Positions 24,132-36,369 of a DNA stretch of 64,000 bases are shown here, piece by piece. Where the stretch lies: the NCBI GenBank assembly GCA_000711775.1, contig ARYC01017815.1, positions 1 through 64,000 on the forward strand. The letters are read 5' to 3'. Source of the DNA: Oxytricha trifallax. Its lineage: Eukaryota; Ciliophora; Spirotrichea; Sporadotrichida; Oxytrichidae. Each line of letters begins with the position of its first letter. Position 1 is the first letter of the stretch. Below the pieces are notes generated by a model. That model saw only the letters and a program-made list of their open reading frames with translations, was not told the DNA's origin and ran no database searches. Both the position numbers and the translations under genes were made by a program.

Positions 24132-25476
24132 TAATCGATACAATTCTTTAATTTAAATTTCAATTAAGTAGTCATAAAATAGCTTAATTTTATATCTAAG
24201 ATTTATAGAATAGTTAATGTGAGTCTTAAATATAAATTTTTTAGAAAAATAAGTATGTACAATTAATATGTATTTGGCAATTAATAATGTTTCATATTGA
24301 ATTAGATATAGAAAAGTGTTTCTTGCTTTTTAATTGTGAAGAATAAATTTTTTCCCCCCAAATTCTATCAGTTACATATAATAATTGTCGCAAGATATAA
24401 CTAATACATGTAAAGCTTTTTGATCTCACCATAATTGAGAGAGTTTATTTATTTAATTACAATATTTTACTAACTTAATCCATTAAAGTGTGAGCTAAAT
24501 CTTTTATTCTTTATATATTTAACCCATTTTAATGATTCATTATGGGATTATTTATATAGCTTTCCTATTTTCTTTTATTTGAACCTTAGAGTATGATTCA
24601 AAAACTATTTCTTCAGTTTAAATTAACATTATTTTTATATTTTACTTGCTTGATACTCTACCTGTTCTTTTAACTATGTTTAATTTTGTTTACTATTGAA
24701 AAAAATAAGAGTTCATGATTTTAATAAACATAAAATTTGTAAATAAAAGTTTATGATTCTTGCTTTAGTTCTATGATATTAAATTATATAAAATGTTGTG
24801 ATTTAAATTTCCAAACTATAAAAAGAATTGAATTCAATCATTAGAAGTAAAATTTACTAGTTCTATAGCAATTTTCTATGTAAAATTCTTTAAAATAAAT
24901 GATATTATAAGGAAAAAATATGTCAACAATTGCTAAAAACTATATTAAAAAACTCACATTTATGATGCTCGTTAAGAAGCTATGGAACATAAAGGAGTTA
25001 ATAACATATTAAAACAATGAAAAGTATGGTGAATAATACAACAACCAGTTAAATTTTAGAATGTAGATTAATTAAATAATTAAATATTCAAACTATTTTA
25101 ATGAATAAAATACTTCAACATTAATATTTATTATTATATTTCTTATTCAAATTATCTAGTTGTAAACAACTCAAGCTAAATTATTCAAAGTAAAAAGATT
25201 TAAATAAAACAGGAAAATTATTTGTATAAGGGTGATTTTTAAAATTATAATTAAAACTAATTGATATAGATAATTAAATAGAAATAGTTTTAACTTAAAG
25301 ATTTTTAAAAATAAGGGTTTTATAAGAATCGGACCTGTGAATAAAAGTTATTAATTTTAATATGCTCCCATCTATTCAATTATCTCGTATTATAGTTTTT
25401 TGTATATCATAAAGTACCTTTTATATATGCTTCAAATTGCTCTAGTGAATCCTCAAGGATAACCTATTAATGTTGA
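24132..25476. other. AT-rich spacer
   Basis: About 1.3 kb of AT-rich sequence with no supported gene, RNA or repeat. Confidence 0.5.
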
Positions 25477-25746
25477 ATAAAGTTATTCATATTCACACCT
25501 AAGAAAAACTTAAGACTTCATGAGAGATTCTTAAAAAAATTCCTAATACTCAAAGTAAATAATCAAGAAGATTCAGAAATATTTACACATTACAAGGTGA
25601 AGAATGCAGCAACTTTATGGTAAGAGTTGGATGTTAAAGTAAAAAAGAAATAGAAACTAATTAATAAATATAAGAACTATGAGAGATAGAGATAAGAGAC
25701 CTGCAAAACCAAAAGTATATTTTTAATTATATTATAGGATTCATGA
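25477..25746 (+). CDS. 89-codon open frame, HMG-box-like
   Basis: Open between TGA 25474 and TGA 25744, no ATG at the left edge, so likely a gene segment. The order of features fits an HMG-box: a PKKNLR entry, basic helices, then KNAATLWQELDVKVKKK, where W sits at the usual core position, and a Lys/Tyr-rich third helix (LINKYKNYERQRQE). HMG-box proteins bend DNA and act in chromatin. The match is by eye and several core positions differ, so the family call is tentative. Surrounded by non-coding AT-rich DNA. Confidence 0.4.
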
Positions 25747-26345
25747 TTTTGATTGTTAATGAATAAACTATATAAATGAAATATTTATCTTTTGATTTTT
25801 GACAGCTTCCTATCACCCCATAATTTAACTTACTTTTTATTGATGGTTTTTTATAAATATAAATTACCTTATTATTAAAATTCATTTACTATAAATCATT
25901 AACTTATCTCACTTTATAGTTCATAAAGATGTAGAAGAAATCAAATATTATACTCTGTATAATCATTTTAAATTAAAATTATTATTTTTAAAGAGAAAAC
26001 TAAATATATTAATATTAATTCATTATAAAAAATTATTAATTAGCAGTATTTTTTGAATTATAACTCAAATAAGATTATATAAATTTAACTGTAAGATTGA
26101 ATATCTTCATATAAAAAAGGCTTCTGAATAATGATAGAAACATTTATATTTTTAGTTTGATTATCGAATAAGTATTTATACGAATTGCGATTTTGAACTA
26201 TTCTTTATTGCTCTATCTTTTATAATAAATTAACTTAATGTACATTTAACTAGGTAATATTAATATTTGTTTATATATTTTTATAAATCTTGGGGGGTCT
26301 AAGTATTAATTTTTATATAAAAATAACTAAAGTTATGCCCATGAA
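25747..26345. other. AT-rich spacer
   Basis: No gene supported. A G-run (cttggggggtc, 26288-26298) stands out just before the foldback element. Confidence 0.5.
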
Positions 26346-26353
26346 TTTATTTG

Positions 26354-26980
26354 GGCTAGCAGGTAGAACACACCCCCCCCCTAATGTACTATTTTCTTTT
26401 TGTAGTCTTGTAGATTTTTTGACGCTGAGCAAGATTGTCAGAAGCGTCATTTGCTTGCGAGCAATAGTTTTCGAGCTACGACCAAAATTAAGTTCATTTT
26501 TATACATAAAAACATAATAAAAATAGTCCAAAATTTAAAATATTTTTTGTTTTTATATTTTATTAAAAATCAATATTTGGGTCTTTTTGTCATATTCTGA
26601 GCAAAAATCAAATTATTGAAGTAATATTTGTAAAGTTACCATATTTGTCAGAAATGCATTATTATTGCTAAAATGATCAAATATGACAAAAATGGTAACT
26701 TTACAAAATATTACTTCAATAATTTGATTTTTGCTCAGAATATGACAAAAAGACCCAAATATTGATTTTTAATAAAATATAAAAACAAAAAATATTTTAA
26801 ATTTTGGACTATTTTTATTATGTTTTTATGTATAAAAATGAACTTAATTTTGGTCGTAGCTCGAAAACTATTGCTCGCAAGCAAATGACGCTTCTGACAA
26901 TCTTGCTCAGCGTCAAAAAATCTACAAGACTACAAAAAGAAAATAGTACATTAGGGGGGGGTGTGTTCTACCTGCTAGCC
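26354..26980. mobile_element. Foldback element with 8-bp target duplication (627 bp)
   Basis: Two nearly perfect inverted arms of about 290 bp (tip ggctagcaggtagaacacac followed by nine C) meet at a loop of about 35 bases centred on 26667. Exact 8-bp direct repeats TTTATTTG flank it (26346-26353 and 26981-26988). It has no coding capacity of its own: long frames read on both strands are mirror images of each other. The 8-bp duplication is the length made by hAT and P superfamilies, but the tip does not match their consensus ends, so it is left unassigned. Confidence 0.92.
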
Positions 26981-26988
26981 TTTATTTG

Positions 26989-28476
26989 TTTTTCGAATTG
27001 ATTGCTGTCTTCTTATGCTAGTTTATTCTTGCAACGTAGCTAAATGATATATATATATAAATATTTATATATATGATGAATTAATGAATGAGTTTATTCC
27101 TATTTCTTATAACTGATATCCACTTTTAATCACATTAATCGAAGAAAGAATGTTAAAAACATAGATACAAGCAAACTATTTGCATTATTCATTTATACAC
27201 TTGTGTAGAGTATAAATCTTCTATTATACAGGGACCGATTATAGCTCAATTATTTGTTGAATGTCTGCTTCTATTTGTTTAATTTCTGTTTTAATGGTTT
27301 TTAATAGTATTAGATATATTTATTAAATGATTAGAAGAAAACTATTAATAATTGTAATATAACTGTCATTATTCTTTCTTAAAAGTCTAATTTTGTTGAT
27401 TAACATCATTAAACCTTACTAGTCAGTAGAAACTATCTCTGAATTTATAGCAGTAAATTATTAATCACTTGAATACTCATAGCTAGCTTGATCATTAATT
27501 GAGTAATTGCTGGAGATGTTTTTAGTCATGATTATCAATAATTAATTAAATTACTCAAAAGTCATGAATTTAATTAAATAAAGAAGTATATGATTGATAT
27601 TTATATGGTTAAATTTAAGCTAATTATATTTATTTATTTACCTGAATTAATTCACATTAATAGAAAGTGTATATTCAATGCAGAATCAATATAATGAAAT
27701 TATTGAAATTTAGCTAAGAACTTTTTATTTTTTGTTTGGATTCTCATCTATTTTTTTTAATTTAATTGAATTGCTTGTTGTGTATTAAGAGGATCTTCAT
27801 TCTATTTTTATTCTCATAGCAATTAATCAATTTATTTAATGTAAAAATATTAATTGAAGAATGTCATTTTACCGTAAAGGAGACTATACTACCTTTAATT
27901 CACATGATATGATATATTGTGGTTTATAAATTTGGAATGTTGAGGAGATTAGTAAAGTGACATTGTTAATTATCTGCGTTGTAGGAATATAAAAAGTATA
28001 TTAATTATTTTATGTATTTTAAAATGGTAATATTTTATTTAGTCCTTATATTATTAGTGCATTGATTTTGTGGTTATAAAAATGTCTTCTTACTTCTACT
28101 GAGTTTCTAAGCTGTCATGATCTAAGCTTTAAAATTGTGCGAGTTATTTATTTTTTAAGATCGGGCCAAGTTAAGTTATATTTAATCAAATAATTTGTTG
28201 TTTTTGTTGAAAATAAATCTAACTTTCAGATTGATTGTTTGATAAACCTTAAATTTTTAGCTTTAAGTTTTTTAGTTGATTTATACTAAACTCTTTGACT
28301 TCAAGTAAAATATAAGTTGGTAATAGTTTTAATTGCACTCCTTAATTAATAATTATCGAAGTTAGTTAATAATGAATTATAACTATGTATTAATTTTAGT
28401 AATTTATACTGAATAGAGGAGGATCTTCACTGTATATTTATTCATCTTAAGCCCTCGTAAATATCAGATACAATGA
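26989..28476. other. AT-rich spacer
   Basis: About 1.5 kb of AT-rich DNA. The bases just right of the foldback (26989-27050) read as a protein-like minus frame (HLATLQEQTSIRRQQSIRK) that stays open across the foldback target site. Otherwise nothing supported. Confidence 0.4.
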
Positions 28477-28932
28477 TTCAAAGCACTGTTGGTTTAAACT
28501 TTCTAAATGTTCTCTGCAGAGCTTACTCTATTGTATGATTTAACTGACAAAACCTAACTGGAATGAATATATTTTATTCTTACCTTATATATTCATATGT
28601 TAGCCACCTTGGATAAGCACAGTTTGATAATTCAAGACTTGGCTCAAAAGATAGGAGATTAGAGCAATAAATTTAGACTAATGACACTTACATAATTAGT
28701 CCTATATGGATGCCTTCCAGAGCTAACTAATCCGATTTAGTCTAATAATTCATTTTAATGTAATTTAACTAGTATATCTCTAAATGAAATGCATTCTCCA
28801 ATTATTTTATCTATTTATTATTATAAGCGATCTACAGAGCTGAAGAATGCTCCTTTAAAAAGAATTATTTTAGAGTAGCTCATTCTCAAAAGATAAAACC
28901 TTGAATACTACTTTAAAGGAAGATACTTCTGA
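28477..28932 (+). CDS. Unknown coding block interrupted by one TGA
   Basis: A single frame runs from after TGA 28474 to TGA 28930 with one in-frame TGA at 28564. The main part starts at ATG 28597 (MLATLDKHSLIIQDLAQK) and is 111 codons long. It is helical with a C-terminal KNAPLKRIILEQLILKRQN stretch. The piece before the TGA (FKALLVQTFQMFSAELTLLY) is equally protein-like. No family recognised. Confidence 0.5.
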
Positions 28933-29253
28933 CTCTGCAAGAATTCCCTTTTGTTTTTCTATTGACCTATGAAATATTGCACAACTCAAAAGGTTAAACT
29001 ATTCATCAAACTCTCCCTAAATATTGAGGTTATAAGGAAAAGCAAGAACTTTATTAACTTTAAGTAAAGATTATTAGATTTCATGTTTGATTGAATTGTA
29101 AAATAATTAAGCAAGTTGTGTGAACAAAATCTTTTAATCAAAACCATAATTTATTTAATAAGTATGGTACTTCTTGATAAAAATTACTTGTCTACATTTT
29201 CATTATAGATTTTTGTGGATGATTGATGCAACTCAATTCAACATAGTTTAGAG

Positions 29254-29451
29254 TCACTTCAGCAGCAATGTCAGACTTCGAATTGAATGGTAGAATCGCA
29301 ATATTTCATTTTCTTTTTCTGTATTAGCTTTAATTGCCTGAATTGGTATTTCTCTCTTATGTTTCTTTTTGATGAACTCTATTAATAATACTAATTGAAG
29401 ATTATATAGAGACAATATAATTAAATTTAAATTCAAAGCTAATAATACCAT
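29254..29451 (-). CDS. Short frame with a hydrophobic segment then a basic segment
   Basis: ATG 29451 to TGA at 29254 region, 65 codons. Residues 1-27 are strongly hydrophobic (a possible membrane helix), followed by KKKHKREIPIQAIKANTEKE. Open upstream of the ATG as well. No family recognised; could be chance in AT-rich DNA. Confidence 0.25.
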   Translation of the reverse strand: MVLLALNLNLIILSLYNLQLVLLIEFIKKKHKREIPIQAIKANTEKENEILRFYHSIRSLTLLLK

Positions 29452-30500
29452 AAAAAATCTTATGATTACTTAATTATGTTTTTTTGCGATTGATATGATT
29501 ATTATGTTGTTTTTTAAACCAAAATAAAAACTCAGCATTTATTTATAACAAATTTAAAGAAGAAAAAAACTAAATTATGATGAAAAGATTCTTGATAAAT
29601 ACTTATCATTGTATGGACTGTTTAAACTAGCAAATATCTTCTTAATTTAAAAAAAAATAAAAAAAAAATATAAAAGCAATGGCATATTATAGAAATTTAA
29701 ACTGTATGTAATTATTTATATATTTTACACTTATATCTTTAAACGTAAATTAATATTTGTAGTTAATGATTATTGTAAAGATTTTAGATCTTTTATTTAT
29801 TTAGTTTTTAATTGCATTACTTTTAATAAATTATTGGACTGTTAAAATTGATAAGATTTTAATAAAAGAAAATATGTCGATAGTCATATAGTTTTATTAA
29901 ACTTGTGTTCTAATATCTCTGAAAGATTATTTTGAACGCAAAATATAAGCCTATATATGAAGATATAATTAGATAATATTTATTATATTCCAGAATTATT
30001 GTAATATTTAAATCTTCAATATTTTTCTAATTGAAATAATAGTAATTTGAGATAGTTAATCGAATAAAAAAATGCTATTATTTTTCAAATTTTTAATTAT
30101 ATATAAAGCAAAACATCAAATGATAAGAATTATATATATAGTGACTCTATTCCAACCCTTAAGAATAAATATAATCTATTTTAATCATTATAAAAATAAG
30201 AAATCTATCCCACCTCAAGTAAATTAATGTTTAAGAATTTACTATCATTATAATTATGAATATAAATATATTATAAACAAAAATTTTTATTATTTTCCCT
30301 CTTTTTTCCTCAATTCTATTTTATCTTTCTTTTCTTTGCTCTACTTTGCATTAGTGAATTTGTTTAAATATTTCAAAGATAATGTCTTATTTAACTGTAA
30401 ATTTTATAAATTAATTACAAATTTTCATCTTTAACATATGAAGATATCTCTCTTTTTTTAGTATAGATGAGAGAATAATATAATATTTTTTTAAAAATGC
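29452..30500. other. AT-rich spacer
   Basis: AT-rich, with A-runs at 29648-29672. Nothing supported. Confidence 0.5.
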
Positions 30501-30884
30501 ATGAAATTAGTTATTTGCATAGATTATGTACTTACAATCCTCAACAATGATGTTTATAGAAATGCTGTACTTTTATCATCCACTCAGCTGTTTTATATAA
30601 ACATCATAGCTTCTATCGAATCTCCGACACATCTTCATGAGTTATGTTTTCTTGTTATTTTAAGCACACAACATTCTTTTGGAAGATAGTTTTAACATTT
30701 AAATCTTTACGATTGCAAATTACAACATTCAAACAATTAACATACCATTATAATGGAATACTTGGATTATTAGATGAAGCTAAATTGGAGACAGTAGATT
30801 CTTTGGAATTTAATATATTTTAAATGTATCTAATAGGTATAACTAAGTATATCACATACTATTAAATAAATTACTTTATATTGA
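30501..30884 (+). CDS. Unknown 127-codon open frame
   Basis: ATG 30501 to TGA 30882, passing several TAA/TAG codons read as Gln. The first half is hydrophobic with Cys and Leu (MKLVICIDYVLTILNNDVYR); the second is Gln/Asn-rich with MEYLDYQMKLNWRQQILW. No family recognised and no similarity to neighbours. Accepting TAG at 30687 as Gln doubles its apparent length. Confidence 0.35.
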
Positions 30885-31774
30885 TATGTATTTAATTAAT
30901 CTTTGGTTTTATTAATAAATTAAGTGATTTACAATTAATTTTAGTTTTTATACTTATTTATCATTATTGAGTTTGGACTATTCATCGATATTTTTATAGA
31001 TTACAAAAAATAATTATTATAGCCATTAGATGACATTAAGTTTTGTACAAACAAAGCCCAATAGTTAACTAGAAATATTGTGATTTTTGAAAATCCTGAT
31101 TTCAAACAAACTAAGACTTATTAAATAACATTGCTTTTGTGCTTTACTTAATTAAACTAATATACTACATTTAAATATAATAATTATATAGTTAATATAA
31201 GTATAATGATAAAAATAAATTATATTTTTACTAATAATTAATAGTTATATTAAGCTTCAAATTAAGGATTCCTAATATTCTTTATGTAATTAGCCATAAA
31301 TCTATCTGTAATTATGTTTATATCTATATCAATTTTTAGGGTCCCTTTTTATCATATATAATAGTTTTTTATCCACAAATAGATAATCAATGAAAAAAAT
31401 TGGAATCTCTATTCTACAAAGATAATGTTCGTAAAATCTAATTAGAATTTGTAAAAGTCTATATAGACTTGTTTATTCTAATATTATCTAATTTAAACTA
31501 TTATCAAAATAGTATTTAAATTTTAGATTATATACTATAGGTTATTAATCATGTCCAATATTAGAACATTAAATTAATAATATATGCATAGTTAAATTTA
31601 TCAATGCATTATTTGATAATATAACATCAGTAATATTGATTTAAATGAATTTCACTAATGTTAGATTAGTGAAATGCATTTTATTAATTTAATATTAGTG
31701 AAATTCATATAAAATAAAAAGATTAATGCCATTATTTAAAAGAACCATTTTTAACAAGTTCAAAAATTAATTAT
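30885..31774. other. AT-rich spacer with short inverted words
   Basis: AT-rich. Around 31630-31710 a short imperfect inverted pair occurs (tgaatttcactaatgttaga and its complement aatattagtgaaattca). No gene. Confidence 0.5.
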
Positions 31775-31981
31775 TCAATATACATTCTTTTGATGATTTT
31801 AGGTCTTTAAAAATAGGAGTACGGAGAGGATTTATTACCTTATATGGCTAATCTCATCATTCCAGTTTGATTTATTGTCATCGTAGTCATAAATAATTTT
31901 TTTCTCAATTTTTTAAAAAAGTTATTTTTCTTTCTCTTTTACTATTTTATTTTCCCCTCTCCTTAAACAAGAGAAAACTAA
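31775..31981 (-). CDS. 68-codon open frame, charged, probable gene segment
   Basis: Open from after the minus-strand TGA at 31982-31984 to TGA at 31775. Sequence is charged (KEKEKQLFQKIEKKIIYDYD, then NWNDEISHIRQQIL). No ATG at the edge. No family recognised. Confidence 0.35.
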
Positions 31982-32821
31982 TCAGTTTAATTTTGTTTGA
32001 TCATTTAATTTTTATTTAGGATAAAAATTATGGTATTTGAAGTGATTACTAATTAATAACTACAATTATGTTTTTAATATTTTATTATTGTATACTAATA
32101 GATCTACTTAATCCTCTCTTTTTTATTTCTTCTGTTATAAGACAATAAACTAATGATTTATTTTCACCAATTTTAGTAATTAATATAACTGTTGCTGCTT
32201 AAACAAAATACAAATCTTTCTGTTTTTTATTGTATTAGTTTTTGAAAGTAAAAATAGAATAAAAAGATTTAATTAAATACCAGTTGCAATATTCTATTTT
32301 CAATAAAATAAACTTATAAAATTATAAGTTGGAGGGCAAAATTATATTAATTCCATTTTTCAACAATTAAATAGAAACTTCTTCTTGTTTAGTTTCGATA
32401 AAAGCAATTGAGTTAAATTAATTAATTATAGAATTTATAAATAGAGTTAAAATGTCAAAACTAGAAATATCTCTATATAAAAAACCATTATTATATTTGA
32501 TTATATTTTTTCATTGAGTTAATTTAAAGAAAATTACAGATGAAGAAGGTAAGAGCAACATTTAATAGCACATTATAGACTAGCAAAGTAATCATTATAA
32601 AGAGATTCATGAATAATTTGTTTTCCTTGACCAAATCTATCTTTTTTTTAGAATAAAACCATTTATGTTAATAAAACAAGACATACAAAGAAAATGTTTA
32701 TAGAATAATGAAAATATTTAATTTCAAGAAGAAGACTAGAATTTATAATTATAAACATAGACTAAAAGTAAAAATAGGTGAACTAAAGGTCAGGTTTGTA
32801 AATATTATACTTTAAATTATA

Positions 32822-33636
32822 ATAAGGTAGAATATTTCGATTGAAAGAAAATAAGAATGCAAAATACAGATTAGAATAAATATTGAGTGTTATTGTAGTC
32901 CTTAACTATAGCTTAAATTCCTCTTCATCACCATAGTCATCATCAACTTCAACTTTTCTTGCTTTCTTCTGATTCCTGCAAGATATTCCCCTCTTGTTCC
33001 TGATGTAGTTGCCTCCAAGTTCCTCTGTAAATTTAATGATTTCTCTTAAAACTTGGCCACTTCTCGATTTGAGAACCATATCTTCAATTTCCTTTGAGAG
33101 AACGAGACTCCATTTTGTTTAGTGGAATTTTAATAAATTTGGAGATATTTAAATTTAAAATATGCATATTAAAACTTTTTAAGTTTTAATGTACTTTGAT
33201 TAATGTTTGTACTAATAGTTTTAATCTAAAGAGAATTTTTAATAGAGATGTCTTAATTAATTTTAAGATGGAATTTAATAATTAAGACTTTGCATATTTT
33301 AAATTTAAATATCTCCAAATTTATTAAAATTCCACTAAACATAATGGAGTCTCGTTCTCTCTAAGGAAATTGAAGATATGGTTCTCAAATCGAGAAGTGG
33401 CCAAGTTTTAAGAGAAATCATTAAATTTACAGAGGAACTTGGAGGCAACTACATCAGGAACAAGAGGGGAATATCTTGCAGGAATCAGAAGAAAGCAAGA
33501 AAAGTTGAAGTTGATGATGACTATGGTGATGAAGAGGAATTTAAGCTATAGTTAAGGACTACAATAACACTCAATATTTATTCTAATCTGTATTTTGCAT
33601 TCTTATTTTCTTTCAATCGAAATATTCTACCTTATA
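32822..33636. repeat. Inverted duplication, 344-bp arms around a 126-bp spacer
   Basis: The left arm 32822-33165 and right arm 33292-33636 are inverted copies differing at only a few bases. The arms contain coding-like sequence rather than simple AT-rich DNA. No target duplication is seen at the borders, and the arm tips (ataaggtagaatatttcg) have no C tract. This could be a foldback element that captured a gene piece, or a duplicated and inverted gene segment, which is common in scrambled ciliate germline genes. Confidence 0.85.
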
Positions 33637-33722
33637 AAAATTATTAAAATTGTATTAATGAACAATATTTGAATGAGAATAAAAGAGAGTAATTTCATTT
33701 AAAGATAATATTTTTACAATGA
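33378..33722 (+). CDS. Acidic-tailed 114-codon frame, present in both arms of the inverted duplication
   Basis: In the right arm ATG 33378 opens a frame to TGA 33720. The first 60 residues are the convincing part: MVLKSRSGQVLREIIKFTEE, then GGNYIRNKRGISCRNQKKAR and an acidic stretch VEVDDDYGDEEEFK. The left arm carries the same ATG at 33079 on the minus strand and keeps the frame open past the arm. No family recognised. The basic-then-acidic pattern suggests a nuclear or nucleic-acid-binding protein, but that is inference. Confidence 0.5.
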
Positions 33723-33915
33723 CTTTTTGACGTTGGGAAATTGCAAATGAGAAAACTCTTGGATGCAGCTTTAATCATTAAGATCTGGTAGTCTTAATTA
33801 AACATCATTTAAAGATTAGAAGAAATTTTATGTATTTAATTAGCGAGCACCACCTCATTTATCATGAAAATTAGTTGAACCAATACAAAATAGGACTTTA
33901 AAATTAAAAATTTAG

Positions 33916-34392
33916 TTATGGGAATCTTACTTCCTCCACCACCAACTCATTCAACTGAAGATATTACTTTTCTAATAACAAAATATTTTTCTGTGGTATT
34001 CTTCACAAGCAAGGCAGGAACAGATCCTTAAATCACGACAGTTCCTTTACATTTGACGATCAAACATCAAGAAATAGCAATTTTAATAGAATCGCTATGA
34101 ACTTCTGGCAAAGCAAACTCACGAACAATTAAATACTTTACAATTCTGACTTCGATTTAACGAGGAAACTCATATTAAAGAAGCATTGTAACAGGAAAGT
34201 GACGAAAAGGAGTTTTTTTCCTCATTTCCCATTCGAGTACTCTTTACCTGCAAAAAAAACAAATTTGAGTCGATCAAATTTTCCCGGTCATCGTTTGTGG
34301 TCATGCCGTGGCCAAATCGTCTTCTTAATATCGTATTCGTGATCAGCTCCCGGTAATCAACTATAGTGTGGGGTCGAGAATCTCGGAGAGAA
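33916..34392 (-). CDS. Unknown GC-richer coding block
   Basis: This block has clearly higher GC than its flanks. From ATG 34225 the minus frame reads MRKKTPFRHFPVTMLLQYEF and on to KYLIVREFALPEVHSDSIKI before TGA 34067. The same frame continues beyond with protein-like CLIVKCKGTVVIQGSVPALL. Upstream (34392-34255) another frame reads RELITNTILRRRFGHGMTTN, and a ttttttttgcag word at the join looks like an intron 3' end. Likely one gene with an intron or internal eliminated segments. No family recognised. Confidence 0.45.
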
Positions 34393-34439
34393 GTATTTTT
34401 TCAAAAATAAAAAAAAGTATGCGATTTCCTCGAGAACTT

Positions 34440-35237
34440 TCAAAACCCGATGATAATTTTTATATTTTATTCAAAAATTCCATTTAAATAGTAAAATATT
34501 ACAAATTAATATAAGTTTGAATCAATTTATTTTTGAAACGCCTTCGATTTATTTTTTCAAGATTTTTATAATTTAATGAGAAATCAATGATTTCGAAAAG
34601 TTTATTTTATTTAAGAGTTTTTTTATGCTGATAAATGGCTCCTCCACAATCATTTATTTATAAAATTACATTTACTTCTACTTCCCTTCTTTATTCTTTC
34701 ATATATTATAATATGATTTTAAGTAAATTTAGTACACCATTAATTTTCAAGAGGTAAGATTAATGTTTCTTGATTATTTTTGGTGTTAATAACATGAATA
34801 GAGATTTTTTAGGACACTTTTGGATAAAGCATCATACTCTTGTTATAAAAGCATGTTTATTTTAACAATGATTTTTAACATTTCATATTGCAAAAGAGTC
34901 AACTCTTCTGTGGATCTCTAAGCAATATTACTTAAGAGTCCTAATTAATGCACTTTTTAGTATCATTAGAATTTGTTGTTTCACTCTATCTTGATGAAGT
35001 TTTTATATTTCTTTTTAATTTTATATGCTTAATTCTTTTTCATACAACTATTATTTTTAATCTCTTCTTTTCAATGAAAATTTAAATTAGTAAAAATTTA
35101 AACTAAACGCTTATTTACTTAATCTGTTTTTTGACATTTTTTTTCTCTTAGTTTATAATTTTATATCATCTTATTATTTCTTACAGTATTAAATTTCGAT
35201 TTTATTTTCTATTCATCATTCACTGTATACTGTTCAG
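34440..35237. other. AT-rich spacer
   Basis: T- and A-rich DNA without supported features. Confidence 0.5.
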
Positions 35238-35384
35238 ATGAATTTTGAATCGCTTATCACCCTAAGAAAGATGTGTGTGTGTAAACTTTGCATAAGCATG
35301 TCTATAATTAATAGTTTTAAAATTGGGTGCTTAAAATGCTCATCAGGACTTAATTCACAAACCATGTTGATATCCAATATATGA
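35238..35384 (+). CDS. 48-codon frame with paired cysteines
   Basis: ATG 35238 to TGA 35382; the frame is open upstream too. It reads MNFESLITLRKMCVCKLCIS and later GCLKCSSGLN, i.e. a CxCxxC then CxxC spaced about 15 residues apart, as in small zinc-ribbon or RING-like modules. Too short for a family call. Confidence 0.35.
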   Translation: MNFESLITLRKMCVCKLCISMSIINSFKIGCLKCSSGLNSQTMLISNI

Positions 35385-35489
35385 ATATTTAATAATTCAA
35401 TTGGAATGTTTAGTCTTTTCTTTTCACTTAAAATGTAGTTTAATATTTTGTAATTTATTCAACTATAGACTTTTTCTAATCCGAATTTT

Positions 35490-35983
35490 AGGGGGAAGTT
35501 TCCTGCACTTTTTTTTTTATTTAAGTAAAAATTAATAAATTTTATATAAATTCAAAAATTTACCATTTTTATGACCCATCAAATATAAAAAGTATATTGT
35601 TCATTTAAGTAGTTCAAGAAAATATAGACTCACATTATATAGGTATGGAAAGACTAATATTAATTGATTTATAATTTCAAATAACAATTGGATACAATAT
35701 GAATTACAATGAGAACTGATAGGACAATATAATGGTTAAGAGTCAGAAATCTAGTAATAACAGATGAAATTTTTCAGAGTTGATGGAATCTGAAGAGAGA
35801 TATTATTGACTTATTTATTAATAAATAAAGTATAATCATATCTAGGAAATAGTTCGGAAGCAAGTTGATAGTTGTTATAAAAATTAATTTAATAATAAAA
35901 TTATTTTTTTAAAAAAGTGCAGGAAACTTCCCTTAAAATTTTTTTTATCATAAACCGGTGCAGGAAATTTTCCCCCACCCCCC
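35490..35983. mobile_element. Foldback/MITE with 8-bp target duplication (494 bp)
   Basis: Inverted ends carry agggggaagtttcctgcac (left) and its complement, which occurs twice at the right (around 35899-35935 and 35956-35983). The outer right copy ends in two C runs. Exact 8-bp repeats CGAATTTT flank it (35482-35489 and 35984-35991). Interior is AT-rich with no frame. Tip design (short unique tip plus C/G run) matches the elements at 26354 and 48683. Confidence 0.8.
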
Positions 35984-35991
35984 CGAATTTT

Positions 35992-36320
35992 ATATGTAAA
36001 GTTAATAATTTTTATTTTTATGTTATATAGTATGTTATTGGTTATTTTAACTTATAATAACTCTTCGAATATAATTACCTCTTATGTAAATTGGTCGCTT
36101 ATTTATTAAAATAAATATAAAATCTACGAAAATAACTTATAAAACCCCATAAAAATATGTAAAAAAGGTGACAAAAAGGTGACAAAAGGTAACTTTGAAA
36201 TTTTAAAAATCAATAAATAGAACAATTAATGATAGATCTATATTATAATTATAGTAAGTTTACAATTAAACTCTAATAATTAAAATTAAAAACAGATACT
36301 CTCAATCAAACAGAAACTAA
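35992..36320. other. AT-rich spacer with a short tandem repeat
   Basis: Contains three near copies of aaaaaggtgac at about 36163-36192. No gene. Confidence 0.6.
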
Positions 36321-36369
36321 TCAACCCTGCTATAACAATGAACGATACTGAATCAGAGCATTAAGCCTC

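Noticed and set aside
26290..27001. Three frames of 65-75 codons on both strands
   Set aside because: They are mirror-image readings of the foldback arms and their flanks.
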